Positions 25,343-36,955 of a stretch of DNA of 64,000 nt are shown piece after piece. Source of the stretch: Trichoplax sp. H2 (lineage: Eukaryota; Placozoa; Uniplacotomia; Trichoplacea); NCBI GenBank assembly GCA_003344405.1, contig NOWV01000126.1, positions 124,001-188,000 on the forward strand, read 5' to 3'. Each line of letters opens with the position of its first letter. Position 1 is the stretch's first letter. The translations under genes were made by a program, and so were the position numbers. The notes under the pieces were generated by a model that was not told the DNA's origin, searched no databases, and worked only from the letters and a program-made list of their open reading frames with translations.

Positions 25343-26305
25343 ATGATTAATAACAGCATAGCGAATGAAACCGTCCAAGCCAAAGGTACTGGGGTTTCTG
25401 TGATTCCCCTAGGTATTATTGGATCAATTCTAAATTTGATACTAGTCGGAATTATTTTACTTTCGAAAAAATTGAGAAGCCCATCCTATATTTTTGTTCT
25501 TAACCTGGCCGTTTCAGATTTGTTAATGTCAGTCCAAGTAAGTTTTATTTATGTGATAGATAAAGCTTCATTCGAGTTGACAACATTAATCAGCGACGTT
25601 TTATGCAAGTTGCGCTACTTTGTTATCCTTACTTGTTATAGTGCATCAGTATTAAGCTTGGCTGTAATAAGCCTATATAGACTTGAAGTTGTTCTACAGC
25701 CGCTTCGTCAAAGTTCCATTAAATTCATATTCAATCGCCCTAAAATTACTGTTATATTCATCTGGCTTACTTGCATAATCCTTAATATTCCAGTTATTCT
25801 AACAATAAGATACGATGACCAAATCGGCGTTTGTGACTTATATTTCCCATTGGGTCAGCTATACAGTAGTATATGCTTCGGAATTTTATTGACACTCACT
25901 TACTTCATCCCTCTTGTGATAATGGTACTAACTTATCACCGCATTGGTATCAGATTACGGGCAACAAATAGTGCGATATTTGTCAGTAGCAGTCGTAATA
26001 ATCATGGCCTTAATCATCGTACTAAAATCGCTATCAAATTTTTATCTATAGCAACTGCCATTTATATGCTTTTATCTTGGCCACTACTGGTCTCATTTCT
26101 AATACAAGCAATACTGGGACTAACTTATTCAGCTATGTATCATAAGTCAAGCGCTGCTGCAGCATTTCACATCATAGCAAATTCTGTAACTTTTATGGTT
26201 AGTTTAATCAATCCAATTTTATATTTGATCTATGATAAGAATATTAAATTAGAGATTCGAAGATTAAACCGTATAATTATTGCATATTTATTTCGAGACC
26301 AATAA
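25343..26305 (+). CDS. Rhodopsin-family (class A) GPCR 3, intronless
   Basis: A 320-residue receptor starting at ATG 25343. Landmarks are N31 (TM1), D59 in VSDLL (TM2), C88 with C164 (disulphide), R113 (TM3), W141 (TM4), P190 (TM5), W246-P247 (TM6) and N290-P291-x-x-Y294 (TM7), then YDKNI and a basic tail. DRY is replaced by LYRL. The N-terminus has glycosylation sites (N4 and N8 are in suitable context). Landmark positions are almost identical to those of GPCR 4, so these two are the closest pair. The third intracellular loop carries serines (about residues 210-220). The ligand is unknown; a plasma-membrane chemosensory or peptide-sensing role is inferred only from the family. Confidence 0.93.
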   Translation: MINNSIANETVQAKGTGVSVIPLGIIGSILNLILVGIILLSKKLRSPSYIFVLNLAVSDLLMSVQVSFIYVIDKASFELTTLISDVLCKLRYFVILTCYSASVLSLAVISLYRLEVVLQPLRQSSIKFIFNRPKITVIFIWLTCIILNIPVILTIRYDDQIGVCDLYFPLGQLYSSICFGILLTLTYFIPLVIMVLTYHRIGIRLRATNSAIFVSSSRNNHGLNHRTKIAIKFLSIATAIYMLLSWPLLVSFLIQAILGLTYSAMYHKSSAAAAFHIIANSVTFMVSLINPILYLIYDKNIKLEIRRLNRIIIAYLFRDQ

Positions 26306-28902
26306 AATTGATAATTTTAAATTTGCGACCTACCAGTAAGTTCCAGAATAATGTTAAACATCTTAGTTCGCCAAAGTGTAGGTTTTCAAATCAACTCCGC
26401 CTATGTATCACCATATCGGAAATATTTTATAGATATTTTCAAGATATTGCCAATTTAAACATACTCAATCGAATAGATACTCACTCATAATCGAAAACAT
26501 GTCTTAAAGTCAATAATACTTAAATTTCTGGCACAGTACCTTTGAAACCAGCTCATATAGTCCTATAGCAAACTGGAGTATCGCAGTTTGTTCGATGTTT
26601 CTTCTTGTTTTATCATTTAATCGCAGAATCATATATGTATGCAATTGTTTCTTCGTCGTCATATCAAGGGGTGACCAACTTAAATCTTATGCTTCTTATG
26701 AAATATCGTTAAAGATGTTAGTAAAATACAGTAAATAAATACTGAATTCAATGGCCGTCATATCACTGAATGAAAGTGAAAAACTTTTCTTATTATATTA
26801 TTGTTGTTGCTATTTGTTCAGGGTATCGATCATTGAAAAATTGGTTTACAAAGTTAGCAAGTGTTAGCTCCAATAAGTTAGGATGTTATTTTCTTTTCCT
26901 AAATATTAGCATTTGATATTTTGAATATTAAGTAAGCTTGACTATAGCTTCCGTCTTGAGATTATCCGTGCAGATCGATCAACTTCTGCAGTCTTAAATA
27001 ATCTGCTAATTTTTTACGGCTATTCTACAGTTTCTGGAATTGCTGATAACTGGTGCCATTAGATTTCATTTAGTAAATCGTACGTATCAATTATTTATGA
27101 TGAAATGAGACTTAGATATGTGATAAAGCCTATTTATTCTAGAAAATACTACGATGATATAAAAAGTTCATAATTGTTAAAGTAACATTAATTAGTTTAT
27201 ATAAAGAAGTCTCGAAGTATTAGTTAGGAATATTTAAGGGAAAAGTTTTTGTGTTAGGAAACTGTTAGATTGATAGCAAGATCGATGCGTAAAAACGATT
27301 TTTATTGTTCCTCTATTTACGTGCATCTGGTTGCTTAGGATCACTTTTAAAGTTTTATTAGAGAAATGTATCATTATCTTCCCCGCTATACTCACAATTT
27401 AAATATATTCATGACCGAAATGCTTACTCATCTATGAAAAATCGATATATTACAGCACGCTTTTAAAAAATCAATACGGTAATTTTCATTATTGTCATAA
27501 CGAAACGTAGATGATCGAATAAATGTTTACAAATTTTATTTCCATTGAACTTGTTAATGCATACTATCTTGTAAAAATGATGTATTGTGCTGAAGTTTTT
27601 GAGGCGTTTTTGTTCGGGAACTTAATTTAAATGTATTTATACAAAAATGTAACTTCATTTTGTATGTTTTCAGCGCTCTTTCTATTTTAGCAGTGGAGCT
27701 AGTACGTTTTTGAAATTATCTGTCTTAGCAAAATCTGTTTTTGCATAGCCAAGTAATGAGATATCTTAAGTTTCAATAGGTTAAAAATGAAAAGACGTAC
27801 ATTTGCAAGGATCTGAAGACGATAAGACGGATAGATAATATTTGAGAGAGAAAGCACTTGAATCATAACGATAAACAAGCATAAACTTTCTTGAATCGTT
27901 TTATACCTATTCTTTTGGCATTTAGTAAATTAATAGGGCTGCATTTATATACCATTACAGCTCGATTAGTTACGGATTACTACGTAGAAGTTTAATGTCA
28001 ATGTCTATGGAATTTACCGATATAAATAAAATGAAAATGAGACGCTATCTAAATATGAATAATAATTGGAGACACAAAACTTTGATTTAATATTTTATCT
28101 TTGCAAGTGTTTTCGCTTTATCGAATTTTCTACAGCAACCTGCAGTTTGCTGATCAAAGCGTCTTTTGAGTAGGAAAGATTTAAATGCACTTTTAATATA
28201 TATAAAAATTATTTTTTTTATATACAAGTATATTCTTATAATTTACATGATTTTAGATATAATTACGCTATTAACGATTATCTATAATTTAGAATTTATT
28301 TTTGCAGTAATTGTTATCAATTAGCATTTAAGCATTCGAGATAGTTGTTGCAACTCTATAAGCATTCATTTAATTAGCAGTATGTTATAGTTATTGACGG
28401 ACTGTGGAACATAATCCTACCATACTGAAGGTGATTGTCTTATTCAGTATTGCCATACAATGTCATTAGGCTGTTATTGTAAAGAAATGTGCATTGTATA
28501 GTAATGTATGTATTTTGCTTATTATGCATAATATGAACATTATTATGCTCTTAGAATAGCTCTGTACTATGCATTAGTATCTAAAGAACTTGCTATGCTA
28601 GAAATAAAGGATTAGGTTAGTAACTGCCTTTGCGACTCTTGGATTATTCTTTTGAATATAACAATTGGTAGATAACATGAGAGCAATGACAGCGCCTAGA
28701 ATAATACTTTCGGTGATGGCTTTCTAACCTGGAGAATGTACCCTCACATGCTCAGATAAAGCTTTTGTAGACCATCCCCTTTCCAAACCAACAATAAAAA
28801 GAGAAAATTTTGAATAGAACCTCGAATTAAATTAATTTAAGCATATGGCTAGCTCAGAAAACGAGTGAATACTATTTTGAGTCGTTACGGTACTACGTTA
28901 CC
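26306..28902. other. Non-coding stretch, 2.6 kb
   Basis: A short plus-strand frame directly after GPCR 3 (26308-26490) opens with TTG and is not supported. No exon or complete repeat was recognised. Confidence 0.45.
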
Positions 28903-29653
28903 TAAATTATAGAGTTTAAGAAAGTATTGTTACTGATAGTATTTCAGTGTTATAGTATAAGAAATGCTAGGATTTATTGTACTGGCAACTGTAGGAATTA
29001 ATATCCTATAGTAAATCAATATTTCTCTTGCTTTATTCGAAAAATGAAAGTTATGAACGTTATTGTGTTTTTGTAATGTGATACGGCTATTAGCCAATAA
29101 GGCCTTTTGTGATTACGCACGTAATTTAGATAAGATTATTCTTTATAAATAAGTTTATCTTTTCATCTAATCATATCATTGTCACAAACCAACTTCGTGA
29201 CAAGTATAACGTAAAAACAAATCTCTAAATTACTATAGTCTCCGGGATTCAGTATCCCTACTTACTAGAATTTAGACGCCTTTGATTCTACGTTAAAACA
29301 ACTATACAATTGAGAACTGCTTTATTCAACTATCTGACGGGTTTATATACCCTTCTNNNNNNNNNNNNNNNNNNNNTAAATTATAGAGTTTAAGAAAGTA
29401 TTGTTACTGATAGTATTTCAGTGTTATAGTATAAGAAATGCTAGGATTTATTGTACTGGCAACTGTAGGAATTAATATCCTATAGTAAATCAATATTTCT
29501 CTTGCTTTATTCGAAAAATGAAAGTTATGAACGTTATTGTATTTTTGTAATGTGATACGGCTATTAGCCAATAAGGCCTTTTGTGATTACGCACGTAATT
29601 TAGATAAGATTATTCTTTATAAATAAGTTTATCTTTTTATCTAATCATATCAT
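28903..29653. other. Allelic copies of a 277-bp segment around an assembly gap
   Basis: Bases 28903-29179 and 29377-29653 are nearly identical. The first continues into an LTR-A-like element (29180-29356) and then 20 Ns. The second continues into normal flank (AAGATG...). The target site ATCAT is present once in the empty allele (29649-29653). Confidence 0.85.
29180..29356 (-). repeat. Diverged LTR-A relative, allele-specific, truncated by gap
   Basis: It begins TGTCACAAACC, like family A, and keeps the motif TTAGACGCCT and, on the minus strand, TATATAAAC followed by GAATAAAG. Overall identity to family A is clearly lower than among the four main copies. It is missing from the other allele, so it segregates in the sequenced animal. 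Confidence 0.7.
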
Positions 29654-29990
29654 TAAGATGTATCTGGTTTTCTTTATTAAGATAAACGGTTATTTATAAG
29701 TGTATTTATTGGTTTAAATCAGTTCATTTTCAGGGAGAACAGTCAGTAGTGAGTTACTAAATAAAGCTGCTTTGTAGATTATAGTGCAGCGTGTCTACTG
29801 GTTGCGAGCCTCTTAGAAGGGTAGTTCTTATGCGTTCTAGTAGTCGTACTATATTCTTACTAGATCTTTCAAGAGGCTAGGGTAGTAATCTGTAGAAGCA
29901 ACTCAAAGTAAGGGCTTTACGACTAGTAAACTAGTCAGGAAGTAGTAAGTGACACGAGCATACTTATCTCAAGAGAAAACTAGTAAGTAA
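29377..29990 (+). repeat. Interspersed repeat family E, copy 1 (boundaries approximate)
   Basis: This block matches, in order and in reverse orientation, about 37640-38190. Strong islands are 29450-29590 against 38010-38150 and 29850-29960 against 37646-37760, with about 250 bp between islands in both places. The possible left start near 28878 (TGAGTCGTTACGG...) resembles the start of family B, so this may be another LTR. I found no matching target duplication. Confidence 0.5.
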
Positions 29991-30442
29991 CCTTTCTCAC
30001 ATGCGATTTAAATGTTTATCAAGTTTTTGTCACTGCCAAAGCCATATACGTGCGTTGACAATTTTACTGACTAATCTTTGCTGCTATCGCTTAAATACTG
30101 ACAACAGTAGATAATAGTTTTGCATTAAAGAGTAAAATGAACCAGAGATACTGTAGAATCATGCTTGTTTTAGGTTAAAATAGGATCTCAGTCAAGTACA
30201 AAAAGGTTAAAATAAGGGATAATTTTTTACTTAAATAAAACCGAGGCCTTAATAGCTTCGAAATGGCATATACAGTAGTAAACATTTCAATTACAAACTA
30301 CGAAACGAAAATAAAAAAATGATAGGCGATTTAAAACAATATAAGAGATTCAAGTATATAATGCACTGTAGCAATAAAAGAATAATCTAATTATACTTTA
30401 CACTTTCATTTTTGATAATTATCATTAATAATTAAATGCATA

Positions 30443-31071
30443 TGTCACAAAATAGCTTTGCAACAAGATAAAGTTATGTACGATCAATAAGTCAATTCCT
30501 TGAACCACGTATCAAGGAACGATATCTGCTTTATCAGAAACACTTTTTCTCTACTAGCAGACTACACAAAGACTTAGACGCCTCTTATTTTACATTAAAC
30601 ACTAAGTTTAAGGATTAACTTTATTACTCGATATATTGCGTTTATATACTCTTCAGTAGTCCATGAGTCATAGTTAGTAAGATAGACTTTGGAATCATTC
30701 ACTGAACTAGATATTTTAGCTACTGCTCCCTAATGCAGACAGCAGTATTTACGAACATAGACATCCGATGACCAATACAAAATTGTCAGATTACGATATG
30801 TCCTATCACGGAACATCTTCACGATAATTTACAATCTACCATAAGTTACAATCACAATGATTCGAACTGTAAGTAGATAATCCGCTTTCCCTAATATAAC
30901 TATTAATTTCAGTATATGTATATACGAAACATATATATCACAGCCGCATAAAGCCAGTGCTTTATTAAAACACAGTATATTCAAATTAGAAGTTAACTAA
31001 ATAAGGATAGGCTAACAAAATTATCCTAAAATAGATATTTCTACTCTAATACAATATATAACACTGTCATA
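30443..31071 (-). repeat. Solo LTR-like element, family A, copy 3 (629 bp)
   Basis: Flanked by GCATA (30438-30442 and 31072-31076). It begins TGTCACAAAATAGC and ends AACACTGTCATA, where the expected CACA has changed to CATA. It contains no internal coding region. Confidence 0.85.
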
Positions 31072-31076
31072 GCATA

Positions 31077-32180
31077 CATTATAAGCGCAAATATCGCAAA
31101 TGAAATTAAATGTATGAAACGAAGCATCTTGTATTGGATTGATCACATAGCCAAGACACTAAAGTAAACCATTCAGTACCTTTTCAATATAAAGCACGTT
31201 TTTGACTATATAATATCCTTGTTAGTGGTGAATATAGAAGCAGTAAGTACAGTAAACATAAAATGGAATTATTTAAAATGTGTAGTATCAGCTGATTTAT
31301 AATCAGTAATTCAATAAATTTAGGATAGAATTATTCAAAGTTCCGAAGTGTAAGGATACATTTTCAAAAATTACTTTACTTCCTGGTTAAGAAATCAGTA
31401 TCTATAATATTGATAGAGTTATAATTTTTGCATAATTACGTTGTAGAAATATATATTAACAGTTGCGTTTTTAGCTTAGTAAAATAATTGTCTTCAGATT
31501 TCCATTTATATTTGACTACCATGAACTATCATTGCTAAGATTCTGCGTGCAAACTTTTCAATAGCGTACCAAAACTAAAAGACAAAAGATATCTACGCTT
31601 TGAATGTTAACTATAGAATTCCATGTTAATTAAGTACGTTATTGAATCACAGGACTCTGATAAAAGACAGAAATTAAAAAGCGCTGGATGAATAACTCGT
31701 TCACTTCAATATAATTACCTATTTTGTATCAAAGAAAAGAGGTCATAAATCTTATATTAAGACATTTTTCGATCGTTTGTGGAGGAAATTTATGCAACTT
31801 AAGAAAACTGAAAATAGCTACTCCTCATCTTGCTCATACGCAGCAACTTAAACGGCTACGCTTTCGATTAAACAATAACTTGAGAATTAACTTATAATTT
31901 TTATTTTATACTTATATAAGTTGTATGCATTGCTTTACAAGATCTGTTCAAGCGATTTAGAAATGAATGACTTATCTGATTAATATTCACGAAATGTGTT
32001 ATTCGGTGGTGCTTCAATATCTAGCTCGAATTGGGTAAATGACGATATGACTCTATAATAGACTAAAGCTACGGTCCCTTTTAGATATACTGAGATGAAA
32101 TTGCCATTAATTAAAATTGGCACGATTTTCCAATCTAAATTTCATGATATTTGGATGTAGCCTATAGCCCGATATCGAAG
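31077..32180. other. Non-coding stretch, 1.1 kb
   Basis: No frame, exon or additional repeat copy was recognised between the family A and family C elements. Confidence 0.45.
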
Positions 32181-32636
32181 TGTGATAAAATCCGATCACG
32201 AAAATTTATATTGGTAGAAAATTAGAAATTTACTAGATCTAATATGAAAATTAGCTACACACAGCTCTACTCTAGCCGAATACAAATACTGAAACACTTC
32301 TAGAAAGAAAACACTATTTTACTGTGGACTATCATTAATCCAATATGGGCCGATTACAGTATTTGCGCAGACATTATTCCTACCATTCCTAGTACAATGA
32401 ACGAAGCATATCCTAATATTTGATTTGCAGTTCTATTTTTACCTCTAATTTTATTTGTAGCTCTACATCTTAATGTATATAGTCATCTGTGCTCTAGCGT
32501 AGAGTCTATCACCACAGTCTATAATTAGAGACTACTAAAAACCGGTATGTCATAAGATAAATATAGAAACGACACTACCGTGCATCATACTAAACACGGC
32601 TAATAGTCTACAATCACAATACTAAGTTACTTTATA
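32181..32636 (-). repeat. LTR-like element, family C, shorter copy (about 456 bp)
   Basis: On the + strand it begins TGTGATAAAATC and ends GTTACTTTATA. Relative to the 551-bp copy at 13525-14075 it lacks about 100 bp in the middle. No clean target duplication is visible, so the copy is older or its right end has decayed. Confidence 0.65.
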
Positions 32637-32708
32637 TAAAGTAAAGGTTTTCAGAGAAGAATAATTGTAATTTAATGCAGTGATATTTTTCAGTCCCAAA
32701 ACCAGCTT

Positions 32709-33558
32709 TGCTCAAGTATATTATGATTAACTTCTAGGTATATGTATATAATAGCCATAAATATTAAAATGTGTCGAAAAATTTATTCAAAATTTCTTAT
32801 GTAAGGAGGTCATTATCTGAATATTAAATGATAACTTTCATATCAAGACATTTTTTATAATTACAATATAATTGAGAGGTATTTGAGTGCTTCAAGGCTT
32901 GTTTTAACTGAGGTAATTCGGAAGTGGACTGATGTGACAGTGTTATGTACTGTATTAGAGTAGAAATATCTATGTTAGGATAATTTTGTTAGCCTATCCT
33001 TATTTTGTTAACTTCTAATTTGGATATACTGTGTTTTAATNNNNNNNNNNNNNNNNNNNNTGCTCAAGTATATTATGATTAACTTCTAGGTATACGTATA
33101 TAATAGCTATAAAAATTAAAATGTGTCGAAAAATTTATTCAAAATTTCTTATGTAAGGAGGTCATTATCTGAATATTAAATGATAACTTTCATATCAAGA
33201 CATTTTTTAAAGGTTGTGTCTAAAATTACAAAAGCTAATTTTGCTCAATAGAGTCCTCATCTTAAATCTAGATTATAGCGTAGTTTTTTTAGGTTTCAAA
33301 TACATAGGGATCCTGTGTGTGCTGAACGATGGCTTTCCAAATTTATATCGTGATACACTTACTTTTTCCGTTATCTAATTACAATATAATTGAGAGGTAT
33401 TTGAGTGCTTCAAGGCTTGTTTTAACTGAGGTAATTCGGAAGTAGACTGATGTGACAGTGTTACGTACTGTATTAGAGTAGAAATATCTATGTTAGGATA
33501 ATTTTGTTAGCCTATCCTTATTTTGTTAACTTCTAATTTGGATATACTGTGTTTTAAT
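32709..33558. other. Allelic copies of a 332-bp segment, one with a 166-bp insert
   Basis: Bases 32709-33040 recur at 33061-33558 after the gap, but the second copy carries 166 extra bases (33210-33375). Both copies contain the start of the same LTR-A element (32933 and 33451) with the same ACTGA target sequence. The retroelement insertion is therefore shared by both alleles and the 166-bp insert is not. Confidence 0.85.
33210..33375. mobile_element. 166-bp allele-specific insertion at a TATA site
   Basis: The segment is present in the second allele copy and absent from the first (32857-32858). The empty allele reads TTTTTATAATT and the filled allele splits it between two TA dinucleotides. 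I see no terminal inverted repeat and no other copy in the window. It could be a small mobile element or an ordinary indel. Confidence 0.5.
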
Positions 33559-34080
33559 ACAGTACTGACTTTTTATGACAGTGACACATATACACATACT
33601 GAAATTAATAGTTATAATAGGGAATGCAAATAATCTACTTACAGTTCGAATCATTGTGATTGCAATTTACTTATGGTAGAGCGTAAATTATCATGGAAAT
33701 GTTCCGTGATAGGACATATCGTAATCTGACTATTCTGTATTAGTCATTACATGTCTATGTTCGTAAATACTGTTGTCTGCATTATGGGAGCAGTAGCTAC
33801 AATTAATATCTAATTCAGTAAATGATTCCAATGTTAATTATATTAACTATGACTCATGAACTATTGAAGAATAGTATATAAATGTAGCATATCGTGAAAT
33901 AAAGTAAATTCTCAAACTTAGTGTTTAACGTAAAATACGAGGCGTCTAAGTCTTTGTGTAGTCTGTTAGTAGAGCAAAAGTGTTTGTGATAGTGCAGATA
34001 TCTTTCCTTGATACGTGGTTCAAGGAATTGACTTATTGATCGTATATTGCGTTATCTTGTTGCAAAGTTGTTTTGTGACA
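33451..34080 (+). repeat. Solo LTR-like element, family A, copy 4 (630 bp)
   Basis: Flanked by ACTGA (33446-33450 and 34081-34085). It begins TGTGACAGTGTTA and ends TTTTGTGACA. The run TATATAAATG, followed about 20 bp later by AATAAA, is well preserved. The left 108 bp also appear as the other allele at 32933-33040. Confidence 0.88.
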
Positions 34081-34085
34081 ACTGA

Positions 34086-36007
34086 TAAAATATTATAGTA
34101 TTCTTAGAAATTTGCATGAGTTTATAGCTGTAAGCACAATTGCATCTAAAAATACGAACTCTTGAGTTAAAGTAAATTCAGAATAATACTATCTATTATA
34201 GCTATAATAAAGTATTTATTTGAGCAGCATGCGTGTGTTGAAGCATACAAGCAATACCTACAGCAAATCATTTTAACTTATGAGCTTGGATGGTTGCACT
34301 GCTCACGCTCTCCTAGCCATTTACTTAATTTAATTTTGGCATTGAGAACTTATAAATATCAGACTAAATAGTAAATTTTTGTTCCATACATATCCGCATA
34401 TACCTTAGATACAGGTAGTAAATAAAATAAAAAAGATTAAAAGGATGTCAAGGACTTAGAAAAGAATATTAAGGTATTATAGTATGACTCCATAGCCGTG
34501 CAATGTGTTGGGGGCACTTCAATGAAAAGTATACTGTGATTGTTCAAAAAATCTATGAAGTGTTCCATTTCTTACAATTGAATTAATTCAGTGTACGGGT
34601 TCGCAATGGAAATTAATACTAAACGGAGGCTTTTATGTATAACCGTATTCATAACGAATTCACTATAATTGCCCATATTTTACTTAGATTTCATATAAAA
34701 CGAATAGCGTAGGTAAATGAAATAAGTGGATAGAGTGTCGATAGCATGATATATAATTAATATCTGTAAATTATAAAACTTTCTTTCTTGGCCTTGTTCA
34801 TATTGGTAACGTTGAGCAGCCGTACTGGTCCTGGAAAGTAAATTGAATGTAAGAAAATTAAAATACAGTAAACTGGTTACCTTGCATTAAGCTCCAAGTT
34901 ACGACGTATGTTGAATAAAGGAAAAATAATAAATTCCATCGAATACAAGATCTCCAGTATTGATGATGCCCAACGGATATTCACAACATAATAGTTACCA
35001 TGACAAATATTTTTAATAATTAATCAAGGTATAAATAAAGTAAAGAACACCACTCACTTCTAAATTAAATTCTGACCAAAAAAGATTATGACATCAAATT
35101 TGTTGACAGTTGCGTTTTACAATGCGTGAGCAAGTTCTCTTAGTATTTTATAGAAAGCATCAACTCATTGAAAGTGGAAGAACACGGATAAGAGTTTGGG
35201 ATTACTAGCTCTTTTGAATTTCGTCACTGATAAAAAAATAATCCATCATCTGTTTTCAATGTTGTATTTAATCAATACTTTCAGGATAATATTGTATTAA
35301 TCCATTAATTAAAGCAATGAATTTACATTCTATTGGCTACTCTTAATCTTACGGTACCTCTATATCAGCTACAATTCAATATGATGTTTAATAAGTAAAG
35401 TCTAAATAGATTTATTTGAATATCATTATATTATTTGATAAATTTAAGATGGTTTATTTACAGTATGTTGGTTCTTGTTGAATCAAATGAAAAACTATAC
35501 TTCAACTATAAGATTCCTAGTTCGCAATCTTATACAGCTACGAGAAACTAATATAGAAAGAGTGAATACGATATACTAAAATCAATTCAGCAGGGTGATT
35601 ACGAAGTGATTAAAAGAACAAAGAAGGATGCAGCTAACTTACGTATAATCAAGGCGTTATAACAATACATTTTACATCTACATAGTGAACCTATATTTTT
35701 AATATTTATCATTAGACAAAGAAAATTAAAGTATTCTGTGCTAATGCATGCGTATAACACAAATAAATCAAAAGTTGACAGAAAGGAACAGCGTCACGAT
35801 CACATTTATTTACCAGCACATTTAGTATGCTAGTCTTACTTAATATTCTGCTCCATAGAATATTCTCTAAAAATTCTGAAAATAATATAGAATCGAATCT
35901 GAAAATTGGTTATTGTCGCAATCTGTTGCCTAATAGATCGGAAACCATCTTGTTACGAAGTATTATTAACTGGTACATTTATTATAGAAACATTTTATAC
36001 CTGTAAG
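34086..36007. other. Non-coding, upstream of GPCR 4
   Basis: No exon was recognised. An open frame extends upstream of the GPCR 4 ATG to 35906, but it begins at TTG and adds residues unlike those of the sister receptors, so I leave it out of the CDS. Confidence 0.45.
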
Positions 36008-36955
36008 ATGGACGTAAATTCGACTGCCAACGATTCCGTGACAAATAAAAGTGGTAATGCTGTAATTCTTCCATTAGGTGTGATTGGGGTTTTATTAAAC
36101 ATCGTTTTATCCATCGTTATCGTAACAGCTAAGCAACTGAAGGCTCCTGCATATATCTTTCTTACTAATTTAGCCATAGCTGACTGTATAATTTCAATTC
36201 TAGTTAGCGTGATGTATTTCCATGATAATTCGATGGTTCATCTCTCAGTATCAACGAATAATATCATTTGCAAAATTTTACATTATATCCTTACTTCTTG
36301 CTATATAGTGTCTGTCTTCAGCTTAGCACTGATAAGCTTGTATAGACTAAGATTGATTTTAGTATCATTTAGGAATTACTTACCGTCAGGACCGTTTAAG
36401 TGGCCGAAATTAACTAGCTTGTCAATATGGTTGATTGGATTCCTCTTGTGTATTCCCATTTCATCTATTGTTCAATACGCCAAAAAGAGACTTCTTTGCG
36501 ATATATCATACCCTTACGGTCAATTATTCAATGTAATATTCTACATTTCTCTTTTTATGCTCGTCTACACTATTCCAGCAATAATTATGCTATTAGCTTA
36601 TATTCGAATAGGTAAAAGACTACGAATGACTGAAGATGCAGTCATGATTTTTAGATCCAATCAGACCGTTCACGGTCATAGAGCCAATACGGCCGTCAGG
36701 TTTCTCTCTATTGCTACTACTATCTACATGCTTTTTTCTTGGCCCTTCTTAACTTCTTCTATAGCGGTCTCCATTATGAATACAACGTTAAGTCATGTTT
36801 ACGAAATGTCAGCTGTTGGACCAGTCTTACTTACGACTTCGTATACAATGACATTCCTAGTCAGCATCATCAATCCAATTTTGTATATAGTGTATGATAA
36901 AAACATTAGATATCAACTTCAAAGAGTACTGTCTAAATACATTTACTTAAAGTAA
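36008..36955 (+). CDS. Rhodopsin-family (class A) GPCR 4, intronless
   Basis: A 315-residue receptor. I chose ATG 36008 because it gives an N-terminus (glycosylation sites N4, N8) of the same length as in GPCR 3. Landmarks are N31 (TM1), D59 in AIADC (TM2), C88 with C164 (disulphide), R113 (TM3), W141 (TM4), P190 (TM5), W245-P246 (TM6) and N289-P290-x-x-Y293 (TM7), then YDKNI. DRY reads LYRL. The second intracellular loop has lost the usual proline (VSF instead of QPL in GPCR 3). The tail is short and basic. It is most similar to GPCR 3 and probably a neighbouring duplicate of it. The ligand is unknown. Confidence 0.92.
   Translation: MDVNSTANDSVTNKSGNAVILPLGVIGVLLNIVLSIVIVTAKQLKAPAYIFLTNLAIADCIISILVSVMYFHDNSMVHLSVSTNNIICKILHYILTSCYIVSVFSLALISLYRLRLILVSFRNYLPSGPFKWPKLTSLSIWLIGFLLCIPISSIVQYAKKRLLCDISYPYGQLFNVIFYISLFMLVYTIPAIIMLLAYIRIGKRLRMTEDAVMIFRSNQTVHGHRANTAVRFLSIATTIYMLFSWPFLTSSIAVSIMNTTLSHVYEMSAVGPVLLTTSYTMTFLVSIINPILYIVYDKNIRYQLQRVLSKYIYLK

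Noticed and set aside
35906-36007. N-terminal extension of GPCR 4
   Set aside because: It begins at TTG, and the added 34 residues have no counterpart in the sister receptors. ATG 36008 matches them in length.
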